Positions 6,234 through 13,509 of a stretch of DNA of 23,183 nt are shown piece by piece. The position numbers were made by a program, and so were the translations under genes. The DNA is from CAZBWE01 sp964581905. GTDB taxonomy: Bacteria > Planctomycetota > Phycisphaerae > Sedimentisphaerales > Anaerobacaceae. The stretch covers positions 1 to 23,183 of the forward strand of contig CAZOQJ010000025.1 in NCBI GenBank assembly GCA_964581905.1. Direction: 5' to 3'. The notes below the pieces were generated by a model that ran no database searches, had not been told where the DNA came from, and worked only from the letters and a program-made list of their open reading frames with translations. Position 1 is the stretch's first letter, and every line of letters begins with the position of its first letter.

Positions 6234-7958
6234 ATGTACAATAGAAGCATCCGACTTACTATTTCTTTTTTGCTGCTTTTAATTGTGGTGTTTGCTGCAT
6301 TGTTGGGGCGGTGCTTTTATCTGCAATATTACCGAGGCAGCCACTATAATTCATTGTGTATTAACCAACAGCAAGGGCGAGTGCCTCAAAGACCCCAGCG
6401 AGGAGCGATTCTCGATTGCAGAGGCAGAGTTCTCGCTGCGAGTAATAAAATCCAAACTATTTTCGCCGAGCCGCGGGCTATCAAGGACCCCAAGGATACA
6501 TCCAACAGACTCTCTACGATTACCGATTTGGGAGCCCATGAAATTTGTAAACTTATTGTGGAAAGCAAAAATCCTGGCTTCGTGAGGATAAAAGAAAAGG
6601 CCAATGAAAACCAGTGCGATGCGGCACGGAAGATACACGGTATCGGCGTTCAAGCCGACTGGCAAAGATATTATCCGATGGGAAATCTGGCGGCACAAGC
6701 GGTTGGTTTTACAAGCATCGACAATCGTGGTCTTGGTGGAATAGAGCTACAATACGACAAGGAACTTAGCGGTGTCGCATCTGAAAGATTCTTCTTTGCA
6801 GATGTACGCCGTCGTCCGATTAGACCTTCGGCCATCTCAACCGGCAAACATGGTAAAGACGGGTGCGGAATTATTTTGACCATTGATGCAACGATTCAAC
6901 AGTTTGCAAGAGAAGAGCTTGTCAGGCAATATGAAAGCTATGAGGCCGAGTCTGCGGTGGCAATTGTGACAGAGCCAAAAAGTGGTGCGATTCTGGCTAT
7001 GGTGACACTGCCTGATTTCGAGCCAGGAGATATTCGCTCGGCTGATGCAAATAATTTTCGTAATCGGGTGATAACTGATGAGTTTGAGCCGGGCAGCATT
7101 ATAAAACCAATTGTGGCGGCAATCGCACTCGATGCCAATGTTGTGAATGACCAGGAAAAGATATTCTGTGAAAATGGAAACTACCACGGCAAGGGTTTTG
7201 GTAGAATCGGTGAATATCATCAGGGTTACGGCGATTTGACTCTGCGCGGGATATTGACTCATTCGAGTAATATTGGTATGGCCAAAATCGGCCAGCGGCT
7301 CGGCAAAGATAAACTTTATGAGGGAATGGCACATTTCGGCTTCGGCAAAAAGACAGGAATAGATTTGCCGGGTGAAGCTAATGGTCTGCTATGGCCGGTG
7401 CAAAAATGGACGGGTTATAGCGTAACTCGAATACCCTTCGGGCAGGAAATTACAGTAACAGCGCTCCAATTAGTTCGAGCTTTCTGCATACTTGCCAATG
7501 GCGGTCGTACAGTTCGGCCATATCTTGTAAAAGCGATAGTCGATAATAACGGTGAAATTATCAAACTCAAACAATCATCGCTTAATCCGGGGCGAATCGG
7601 CCATGTTGTCCGGCCGGAAGTCGCCAGATGGATTGTGAGCGAAGCTATGGTCGGCGTTGTTAATGAGGGAACAGGTACGAGGGCAAGATTAAAGAAATGG
7701 CAGCTGTTCGGCAAGACCGGAACGGCAAACATCGCAAAAAGCGATGAAAAAGGTTATTCGGAAAACGATTACATCGCCTCATTCGTAGCCGGCGCACCGG
7801 TGGAGGACCCGGCTGTTATTGTCCTGGTTTCAATTCGCAAGCCAAATAAAAGTCTTGGCAAGGGCTATACCGGCGGAGTAGTAGCCGCACCGGTGGCTGC
7901 AAAAATAATCGAGAAAACGCTGACTTATCTGGGAGTCCCGGAGAGGATTAACCGCTGA
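6234..7958 (+). CDS. ftsI: Class B penicillin-binding protein (FtsI/PBP3-like septal transpeptidase)
   Basis: D,D-transpeptidase that cross-links septal peptidoglycan. I chose the ATG at 6234, one base after the ftsL-like stop; an upstream in-frame TTG would overlap that gene. The protein has 574 residues: a membrane anchor at about 9-30, then the N-terminal pedestal domain (RGAILDCRGRVLAAS, and YPMGNLAAQAVGF near 150), then the transpeptidase domain. Active-site motifs: Ser288-x-x-Lys291 in EPGSIIKP, SxN at 344-346 (SSN), and KTG at 494-496 (GKTGTAN). No PASTA domain is present. It ends the + strand block: the next genes are on the other strand, so murE, murF, mraY and ftsW, which usually follow, are absent here. 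Confidence 0.92.
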   Translation: MYNRSIRLTISFLLLLIVVFAALLGRCFYLQYYRGSHYNSLCINQQQGRVPQRPQRGAILDCRGRVLAASNKIQTIFAEPRAIKDPKDTSNRLSTITDLGAHEICKLIVESKNPGFVRIKEKANENQCDAARKIHGIGVQADWQRYYPMGNLAAQAVGFTSIDNRGLGGIELQYDKELSGVASERFFFADVRRRPIRPSAISTGKHGKDGCGIILTIDATIQQFAREELVRQYESYEAESAVAIVTEPKSGAILAMVTLPDFEPGDIRSADANNFRNRVITDEFEPGSIIKPIVAAIALDANVVNDQEKIFCENGNYHGKGFGRIGEYHQGYGDLTLRGILTHSSNIGMAKIGQRLGKDKLYEGMAHFGFGKKTGIDLPGEANGLLWPVQKWTGYSVTRIPFGQEITVTALQLVRAFCILANGGRTVRPYLVKAIVDNNGEIIKLKQSSLNPGRIGHVVRPEVARWIVSEAMVGVVNEGTGTRARLKKWQLFGKTGTANIAKSDEKGYSENDYIASFVAGAPVEDPAVIVLVSIRKPNKSLGKGYTGGVVAAPVAAKIIEKTLTYLGVPERINR

Positions 7959-8176
7959 CCTGTCCCGAGCACAGCCGAGGGAGAAAGTAAAAGAAAAATT
8001 CTGCCACAAAGATACCAAAAGCACAAGGGAAATCAGGTTATCAGGGAGTTATTAGTTGATTAGTTAATTGGTGAGTGGGTGCACGATGCGGATTTCACAA
8101 ATAGGCGAAGAAGTGGTATATAGTCCTTTTGATTACATGCATCTTAATAAGTTTAATATCTTTTATTTCCCTTTTT
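7959..8176. other. Convergent intergenic region with degenerate repeats
   Basis: This is the meeting point of the + and - strand blocks. It holds a TCCCGAGCACAGCCGAGGGA motif just past ftsI (weak hairpin), a CCACAAAGATACCAAAAGCA stretch resembling a widespread dispersed repeat, and an 8-base periodic tract at 8033-8080. No gene and no convincing terminator with a T-run were found on either strand. Confidence 0.55.
8033..8080. repeat. Degenerate 8-base tandem repeat
   Basis: Six 8-base units run in register: TCAGGTTA, TCAGGGAG, TTATTAGT, TGATTAGT, TAATTGGT, GAGTGGGT. The middle units share the core ATTAGT/ATTGGT. The period differs from the 7-base arrays found elsewhere in the window. Confidence 0.45.
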
Positions 8177-8827
8177 TCAAATAATAAGAATCAAGACATA
8201 ACAAATAAGCTGCAACCCAAAAAGAATAAGAACAACTCCACAAATTACCTGAAAGGCTTTGAGTAATTTGGCCAGCTTAAATAATTTTCCTGGAATGATA
8301 CCCATTAAGGTCCCCAATACTATAGGAGCAATCGCTGTACCTGCGGCAAACACGGCTGCATAGAATATACCTGATAAAACCGCATTTTCTGCAATGCAGG
8401 CAATATAGGTGAGGATCGCCACATAAGGAACGCAAGGAGCAATGCCCATCAAAAAACCAAATAAAAACATGCTTGTAGTACCTTTATCTAATATGCTCTT
8501 TCCAATGCCTACCTTAAACCCTTTGCCCAGTATGATGAGAATGCCTATCGTTATCATAAAGAGGGCTGAAACTAAATAGAGCCAGCCGGACTTGTGAGGC
8601 GGGAAAAACTGATTAATAAAACTGAAGGCTACGGTTGCAAGTCCACCGAGGGCGGCAAGTGCCAAAAGCCTTCCGATTGAAAAAACCAACCCGACTTTTA
8701 ATCCGCCCTGCCAATTCGTTTTCGTACCTCCAATATAAGGTAAAAGCAATGGAGCAGTATAAATCAGGCAGGGACCCCATCCCATAGTAAAGCCAGCTAA
8801 TATTAGTTTCAAAGCATTAGAAAGCAT
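8177..8827 (-). CDS. CcdA/DsbD/TauE-like membrane protein
   Basis: 216 residues, almost entirely hydrophobic, with about six membrane helices in two similar halves. Each half opens with a Gly-x-x-Pro-Cys motif: MGWGPCLIYTAPLLLPYIGG at about 15 and MGIAPCVPYVAILTYIA near 127. Paired Pro-Cys helices are the mark of the CcdA/DsbD transmembrane family and its DsbD_2/'sulfite exporter TauE/SafE' relatives, which pass reducing power or substrates across the inner membrane. The ATG overlaps the end of the preceding exported MBL gene by 11 bases, so the two are surely co-translated. There is no attached thioredoxin domain, so it resembles the short CcdA form. Which branch of the family it belongs to cannot be settled by eye. 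Confidence 0.78.
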   Translation of the reverse strand: MLSNALKLILAGFTMGWGPCLIYTAPLLLPYIGGTKTNWQGGLKVGLVFSIGRLLALAALGGLATVAFSFINQFFPPHKSGWLYLVSALFMITIGILIILGKGFKVGIGKSILDKGTTSMFLFGFLMGIAPCVPYVAILTYIACIAENAVLSGIFYAAVFAAGTAIAPIVLGTLMGIIPGKLFKLAKLLKAFQVICGVVLILFGLQLICYVLILII

Positions 8828-9647
8828 CTTTTATTGTTATCTTTTTCCCTGCTCCCGAAAGAATAAAGTCTTTTCCATAAGTCTTTTCAAAATGTTTTCT
8901 GGCAAGGTCACCTGAACAATGACAAGGAGCCACTTTCTTGACCTTTTGTTCTTTTAGTCCCTTGACAATCCCCTTTATCTGCCGACTATTCATCCAGCAC
9001 AAATGAAAGCCCCCCAACGCTAAATACACATCGGTTTTGTGTATCTCTTTTGTCTTTTTAACTATATTTACGATTCCTGGATGAGCACAACCTGTAATTA
9101 CTACCAACCCCTTAGATGTTTTTATTATAAGGGACTGCTCTTTTATAAAGCTCCCTAATTCGCCCGTAGAATAAACATCTTCGCATATTTTTATTGGTTT
9201 GTGAACCTCAACCAATTTGGCGCCGGCCTTGTTGACTATATCTTTAACACTTCGTGGCAAAGACTTCGGCATATAAACGGTAACTTGGGGATTAACCTTC
9301 AAAAAATCGCTTAATCCGCCGATATGGTCATAGTGAATGTGGGAAAGAACTATTACATCTATCGTCTTAGGGTCAATTTCCAGCTTTTTCATATTTGCAA
9401 GAAGTACCGAACTCTCGCCGCCGACATCAAAAAGAATAGTCTTCTCCGGCCCTTTTACGTAACAAGAAAAACCCCACCTTGTCTCCAGGTTTTTTCCATA
9501 AGGATTATTGTCATAAACTATAGTAAGGCTTAAATCGTTACTATCTGAATTGGGCTCCGCCGCTTTCTCCTGGGAAATTGCTGTAGCAGAAAGTGCGAAT
9601 AATATGACAAATATCAGCACGGAATTAAATACCTTTAGCTTATCCAT
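8817..9647 (-). CDS. Exported metallo-beta-lactamase-fold hydrolase (COG1237-like)
   Basis: 276 residues. Residues 1-26 form a signal peptide (KVFNSVLIFVILFALSATAIS-Q), so the enzyme acts outside the cytoplasm. The MBL metal site is complete: HIHYDH at 103-108, then GCAHPG (His189) and GGFHL (His215). The pattern FDVGGESSVLLANM...DVIVLSHIHYDHIGGL matches the COG1237 group of metal-dependent hydrolases. A GAGGTG ribosome binding site precedes the ATG. The mature protein has six cysteines, two in PCHCSGD (242, 244), which is notable for an exported enzyme encoded overlapping a CcdA-type gene. The substrate is unknown. Confidence 0.82.
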   Translation of the reverse strand: MDKLKVFNSVLIFVILFALSATAISQEKAAEPNSDSNDLSLTIVYDNNPYGKNLETRWGFSCYVKGPEKTILFDVGGESSVLLANMKKLEIDPKTIDVIVLSHIHYDHIGGLSDFLKVNPQVTVYMPKSLPRSVKDIVNKAGAKLVEVHKPIKICEDVYSTGELGSFIKEQSLIIKTSKGLVVITGCAHPGIVNIVKKTKEIHKTDVYLALGGFHLCWMNSRQIKGIVKGLKEQKVKKVAPCHCSGDLARKHFEKTYGKDFILSGAGKKITIKDAF

Positions 9648-9730
9648 TTTTTCACCTCTATAATCAGGATTTGCAAGATTTAGACTATCCTCTTATTTTT
9701 ATATTTGGCCCCTTTTCACTATTCCAATCG

Positions 9731-10249
9731 TTATTTGCTTAAAGGTTTGTTCTCCAGGATTATATGGGGTATCATAATGATTATAAATTCAACAGCGATG
9801 ACCAGGTTGTAAACGGATTGTGTGAAAATTGCAAAGCCAACAAGCGCCATCCATAGACCGTAATCCAGCGGATTTTTAACGTATTTATACAAGGATTCTC
9901 TTACCACCGGCACGTTTACTTCAAAGAAATTCAAACACAATGCTCTTTTCAATCCCAATAACTTAAACGCCCAGAAAGCAAGGACCAGGCCGACAATTTG
10001 CAAAAATAATCCTGCATATTTTAAGATAATGCTACTATGAAATAGAGGATGGTTCCCAAATTGCAGATAAACTATCAGGCAGAATGTAATCACCCAAAAA
10101 ATACCTGTGGTTATCATGTGAATGCTAAAGGCACTGCTGCCGAACCATTCGGTAAGTTTCTTGCTGTTCAATTGTAAAATTAAGTTTACAGATTCAATGA
10201 GAATGGCCAGAAAGGCAAATACTACAGTTAAAATGAGTATTCTACTCAT
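9731..10249 (-). CDS. Isoprenylcysteine/phospholipid-methyltransferase-like membrane protein
   Basis: 172 residues from the ATG at 10249; a GTG at 10261 would add four residues and neither start has a strong ribosome binding site. Five or so hydrophobic helices. The C-terminal block VRESLYKYVKNPLDYGLWMALVGFAI, followed by a hydrophobic stretch and HIILENKPL, matches the arrangement of the ICMT/PEMT group (normally 'Y.YvRHP.Y.g', then 'EE..L'), integral membrane enzymes that methylate lipids or thiols with S-adenosylmethionine. The usual His of the RHP motif is Asn here and the second Glu of the EE pair is replaced, so activity is uncertain. It lies in the same-strand run of the middle cassette. 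Confidence 0.62.
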   Translation of the reverse strand: MSRILILTVVFAFLAILIESVNLILQLNSKKLTEWFGSSAFSIHMITTGIFWVITFCLIVYLQFGNHPLFHSSIILKYAGLFLQIVGLVLAFWAFKLLGLKRALCLNFFEVNVPVVRESLYKYVKNPLDYGLWMALVGFAIFTQSVYNLVIAVEFIIIMIPHIILENKPLSK

Positions 10250-10312
10250 TGTAAACTTCACTATCGTAAATAATCGTGACTTTCATTTTTGCGCCTATTG
10301 TTTTTGGCTATT

Positions 10313-11245
10313 TTACACTTCATGCCCTCGCCATTTTCTATAAGGCTCAACATCTACTTTATCTTGTGCATAATCTCGGTGCCAATTTTTTGGGACGGGC
10401 ATATCTTTATATAGTCGCCTTCGCCATGCCTCAAGCAAAAGTCGGGGCTTTTTCATAAAATCAGCAGCACATACAATTCTTTTGCCTGTTTCGGCAGACA
10501 GACGCTTTAACCACACAATCCCTTCTTCACATCTTATTATATGATGGTCAAGAATTAAAGTATCCACTGCTCGAGATAAAGATACCGCATTTTGCCAGGC
10601 AATCTTGCGCTGTTCATTAGATAATCTGGGCAAATATAAAGGAGGGCCGGAAGCCAGTACTATATCAGGATGCCAATCCAATATTTGTTGAACAGCTTCG
10701 CTATTCAAAAGCTGAATATCTGAGGCATGGACAAAAACCTGTCCTTCATCTTTGATTTTAGTCATCATTATTTTTCCAAAACGGTTATTCGCTTGGCCGT
10801 GAGGCACGGCTCCAGAAAAAACCATAGCCCCATCGCTTTTTCCTTCAGCGTTGGGTAAGTCCTTATTTAGGACAACAGATAAAGAGTGAGCTCTGGCTTT
10901 CATATTTTTGGAAAGTCCAGCCAAACCTTTAGCCCAAAATTGAATATCCTGGCGTAGGTTGGCTATTCCCTCTGCTTTAAGCTGATAAGGATTAGCATCA
11001 ACCAAGGGAATATGGTCGCCATGATAATGACTGAGCACTACATCAGTAGCATCCCTTAATGCTGATATAATCTTACTGCGGATTACTTTTCCGACCGCTA
11101 CCTGAAAAGGATGGGGAAGCAAACCGTGCCTGTTGTAGCCTAATGCTATGCCCGGGTCAATTAAAATCTTGCGGTCTTTCGTCTCGATTTTGCAAGAGAG
11201 CCCACGGACTCCCAACGACTCAGTCCCTATAATTTCAATATGCAT
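10313..11245 (-). CDS. UPF0282-type metallo-beta-lactamase-fold protein (COG2248-like)
   Basis: 310 residues, no signal peptide, so cytoplasmic. The N-terminus MHIEIIGTESLGVRGLSCKI, ETKDRKILIDPGIALGYNRH and GLLPHPFQVA match the UPF0282/COG2248 family, which I know mainly from Archaea. Metal-site residues are LSHYHGDHIP (His73, His75, Asp77, His78), then AVPHGQANNRFG, a late VHASDIQ, and LDHHIIR. No biochemical function is established for the family. The start lies two bases after the stop of the DUF84 gene, so the two are translationally linked. Confidence 0.82.
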   Translation of the reverse strand: MHIEIIGTESLGVRGLSCKIETKDRKILIDPGIALGYNRHGLLPHPFQVAVGKVIRSKIISALRDATDVVLSHYHGDHIPLVDANPYQLKAEGIANLRQDIQFWAKGLAGLSKNMKARAHSLSVVLNKDLPNAEGKSDGAMVFSGAVPHGQANNRFGKIMMTKIKDEGQVFVHASDIQLLNSEAVQQILDWHPDIVLASGPPLYLPRLSNEQRKIAWQNAVSLSRAVDTLILDHHIIRCEEGIVWLKRLSAETGKRIVCAADFMKKPRLLLEAWRRRLYKDMPVPKNWHRDYAQDKVDVEPYRKWRGHEV

Positions 11246-11247
11246 AG

Positions 11248-11784
11248 CTAAAAATATAAGTCTTTATTTGAGAAGGGAACCAAAGCAACTATTAAACTAT
11301 GGATATAGAGGTCCTTCCTGTTCATCATTCCCTTACTAAGAAATCCTATTGCTCCTTCTCTTTGTCTTATATTATCCTTGCCGCTTATCTTCTCCATTAC
11401 TTCCCCCAGTTCGTTGCCTGACAAAAGCTGCTCAATAATACTTTGCGGGAGTTCAAAATAAGGAGAGACGCCATAGCCAATCCTTCCCTGATTGTCAATT
11501 ACACATCCCACCCCTAAAGCAAACCACTTTGAATAAAGTTTTGTAATTCCTCCTTCGATTCCAACAAAAAAATCAGCACCTAATTTTTTCTCTTCGCTGA
11601 GTTTCTTTAGTTCTAAAGCTCTATTTTTTGCTCCCTCAAAGGTCTCTTCATTAACAGGCTGAGCAGAAACTTTACTGGAGACCTCAATTCCGGTTACTTC
11701 TGTCTCGCCGAAATATTTTGAGAAAACTTCCCTGGTTGCTTCTATTTTTACCGGATTTTCTGAACCAACTAATACTTTCATCAT
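11248..11784 (-). CDS. DUF84 family protein, inosine/xanthosine triphosphatase-like
   Basis: 178 residues. The N-terminus MKVLVGSENPVKIEATREVF, then VSAQPVNEETFEGAKNRA, FFVGIEGGI, a central acidic face and GKDNIRQREGAIGFLSKG are the hallmarks of the DUF84 (NTPase_I-T, YjjX-like) family. These enzymes hydrolyse damaged purine triphosphates such as ITP and XTP to keep them out of nucleic acids. Family members are widespread in Archaea and also occur in Gammaproteobacteria. Two ATGs in tandem (MMK) leave the start uncertain by one codon. It sits between the zinc-ribbon gene and the UPF0282 gene. Confidence 0.85.
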   Translation of the reverse strand: MMKVLVGSENPVKIEATREVFSKYFGETEVTGIEVSSKVSAQPVNEETFEGAKNRALELKKLSEEKKLGADFFVGIEGGITKLYSKWFALGVGCVIDNQGRIGYGVSPYFELPQSIIEQLLSGNELGEVMEKISGKDNIRQREGAIGFLSKGMMNRKDLYIHSLIVALVPFSNKDLYF

Positions 11785-11844
11785 TTTATCATCTTAAATA
11801 GACGTAAATGCTCACCACAACATGTGCAATTATGCTTTACCCGT

Positions 11845-12072
11845 TCACTTCTTTATTACACCTGAGTATGTAAAAGAATGCTGTTTCATTTTAATCCATT
11901 TCCCTTCATCAATACCAACTAAATTACCGCATTGACATTTAATCTCATCTCCATCTCGTATCGATTTATCTTCGATTATTCTATCCTTCCAACAGTGCCA
12001 TAATTTCCCTTTACCAATCTTCAAATATCTAAATATTCTCCTCTTACATTTAGCGCACTTTACTGTTATCAT
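11845..12072 (-). CDS. Small zinc-ribbon protein, function unknown
   Basis: 75 residues with two cysteine pairs: MITVKCAKCKRRIFRY and IKCQCGNLVGID, 40 residues apart. This fits a single treble-clef or ribbon zinc site (Cys6, Cys9, Cys46, Cys48 by count). The intervening KGKLWHCWKDRIIED adds a fifth cysteine. I do not recognise a named family. The gene is upstream of the DUF84 gene on the same strand with a 60-base gap and is probably the first gene of the cassette. The ribosome binding site is weak (GATAAAA). Confidence 0.65.
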   Translation of the reverse strand: MITVKCAKCKRRIFRYLKIGKGKLWHCWKDRIIEDKSIRDGDEIKCQCGNLVGIDEGKWIKMKQHSFTYSGVIKK

Positions 12073-12132
12073 TTTTATCTATATTGCAGAACAGGCAAAC
12101 ATTAACACCTTTTCAAACCGACGGGAACCCTG

Positions 12133-12157
12133 GCCCCGCTGCAAATTGCTACGGGGC
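12133..12157 (-). terminator. GC-rich hairpin between the channel gene and the zinc-ribbon gene
   Basis: GCCCCG (12133-12138) pairs with CGGGGC (12152-12157), and an inner GCA/TGC pair extends the stem across a near-perfect 25-base dyad. It lies just after the channel stop codon and before the cassette. It could end channel transcription, but there is no T-run. Confidence 0.4.
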
Positions 12158-12166
12158 GAGCCTTGT

Positions 12167-13324
12167 TTATCGTTCGATTTGCTCATTTTTCCTTTTAGAG
12201 AATCTGCCGGCTGGGCCACCGGCTGTAAATAGAATCGAAAGACGAGTTACTATGGCACCCAATAGAAAATAGCCGCAAAATACCTGGAGCATCAACAAAA
12301 CCTGGCCGAGACTACTTTGCGGATTGGCTGCAATATCACCAAAACCTAAGGTAGTCATAGTAACAACGGAAAAATATAAAGAATGCAGAAAGTTGCGGAG
12401 GGCGCCGACCTGGCCATTGACCATTACGCAATCCGGCTTGGCCCAGTACGCAACGGCAAAAGCGAACGCCAGAGCAAAAAAAACTAACAATATTCGGATG
12501 GTGCTTCCACCATAATCACTCAGAAACCAGAACAAACGAACGGGGCTTGTCAATAATTGGCGCATCTTATGTACCCACTTTATCTCGGATTCGTCTTCCC
12601 CCTCCTTCTTCTCCGATCTACCTGTATACCAATCTTCCCAGTTCAGCCGCCGTCTGTTATACTCCAAGAGATATTTTGTCCCTTCATCTATCCGGCAGGT
12701 ACCTAGACCGACACCACGAAAATCCGTCTTACGGTCAACCTTGCAGTACCAAAAGAGTGTTGAACCATCAACAATACTCGCTGTAAAATCCGCTGCTTCC
12801 AGAAAGGCACCTGTGAGGTCCGCTTCTTCCAGATGGGCATGCCGGAGCTTCGCTCCTTCCAGATGGGCAAAATAGAGATCCGCTCCTTTCAGACAGGTAT
12901 CCCAGAGGTCCGCTCCTTCCAGATGGACACCACTGAGTTCCGCTTCTTCCAGATGGGCAAGCCAAAGTTTTACTCCTTCCAGATGGGCATCCGTGAGGTT
13001 CGCTTCTTCCAGATGGGCATCCGTGAGGTTCGCTCCTTCCAGATGGGCACCTCTGATATCCGCTCCTCCCAGATGGGCAAAATTGAGATTCGCTCCTTCA
13101 AAATGGGCACGTTGGAGAATCACTCCTTCAAGATGGAAGCAGAATAAATCCACTCCTTGCAGCCAAATCTCTTCCCCGCGATTCGCGTCACGCCAGTTGT
13201 TCCACTCGGAAATATCCTTTTTTTCAGAGCATTTTTTTAGAAATTCCAACTGCTTCGGGTCGCATCTGAGCTTTTTCTGCGCTTCGCGGGAATCCTGGTT
13301 TATTTTTTCCTCTAATTCATCCAT
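12167..13324 (-). CDS. Pentapeptide-repeat protein fused to a two-helix potassium-channel pore
   Basis: 385 residues; I use the ATG at 13324, next to an in-frame TTG at 13327. An acidic/basic helical start (1-50) is followed by about 13 ten-residue units (roughly 52-190) of the form AHLEGANLTD, that is, two A(D/N)LxX pentapeptides per unit, which fold as a square beta-helix. After a charged linker comes an ion-channel module: helix 1 at about 274-296, the pore loop with filter TTLGFGD (325-330), and helix 2 at about 337-365. TLGFGD is a potassium-selective type filter. The pentapeptide part should sit in the cytoplasm and could act as a ligand or protein sensor for the gate; that is inference. 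In DNA the units form a 30-base tandem array with some neighbours nearly identical. Confidence 0.85.
   Translation of the reverse strand: MDELEEKINQDSREAQKKLRCDPKQLEFLKKCSEKKDISEWNNWRDANRGEEIWLQGVDLFCFHLEGVILQRAHFEGANLNFAHLGGADIRGAHLEGANLTDAHLEEANLTDAHLEGVKLWLAHLEEAELSGVHLEGADLWDTCLKGADLYFAHLEGAKLRHAHLEEADLTGAFLEAADFTASIVDGSTLFWYCKVDRKTDFRGVGLGTCRIDEGTKYLLEYNRRRLNWEDWYTGRSEKKEGEDESEIKWVHKMRQLLTSPVRLFWFLSDYGGSTIRILLVFFALAFAFAVAYWAKPDCVMVNGQVGALRNFLHSLYFSVVTMTTLGFGDIAANPQSSLGQVLLMLQVFCGYFLLGAIVTRLSILFTAGGPAGRFSKRKNEQIER
12784..13150 (-). repeat. 30-base tandem coding repeat (pentapeptide pairs)
   Basis: The pattern CGCTCCTTCCAGATGGGCA, followed by 11 variable bases, recurs about 12 times with a 30-base period. 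Copies around 12995-13055 are nearly identical, indicating recent unit duplication. On the other strand the array creates long artificial frames, which are not genes. Confidence 0.75.
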
Positions 13325-13432
13325 CAATGACGATTATAATCTGTCGAAGGTGATTTTTCAATGATTTTGTGTTTGCGGGCTGATAAGATTTTTTGGGAGC
13401 AAGGAGTGTTCTGTTACAGACAAATTGACAGA

Positions 13433-13505
13433 TTGTCATTCCTGCGCAAGCAGGAATCCACTTTTATCGAAGGGTCTGGATTCCGCATCAAGTGCGGAAT
13501 GACAA
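13433..13505. repeat. 73-base MITE-like palindromic element with two hairpins
   Basis: The outer arms are TTGTCATTCC (13433-13442) and GGAATGACAA (13496-13505), a perfect 10-bp inverted repeat. Inside are two separate hairpins: ATTCCTGC/GCAGGAAT around a GCAA loop (13438-13457) and ATTCCGCA/TGCGGAAT around a 5-base loop (13480-13500), joined by a short linker. Elements of this 'TCATTCC...GGAATGA' kind are scattered through many bacterial genomes without a transposase of their own. It lies just after mrdA and may also affect the mrdA 3' end. Confidence 0.72.
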
Positions 13506-13509
13506 CTCC

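Noticed and set aside
10276..10458. 60-residue plus-strand hydrophobic frame over the end of the UPF0282 gene
   Set aside because: Antisense to a well-supported conserved protein, no ribosome binding site.
12072..12110. Promoter for the cassette (TTAATG, 16 bases, TATAGA on the minus strand)
   Set aside because: The -35 is poor and transcription would begin almost at the zinc-ribbon ATG; too weak to list.
12833..13147. Plus-strand frame of repeated RSFQMG peptides and the tandem repeat as a CRISPR-like array
   Set aside because: The 30-base repeats are the coding strand of the pentapeptide domain read backwards; there are no constant repeats with unique spacers and no cas genes.
13433..13505. 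Possible intrinsic terminator of mrdA
   Set aside because: The stems are strong, but neither strand has a T-run after them; the outer inverted repeat fits a dispersed element better, although termination cannot be excluded.
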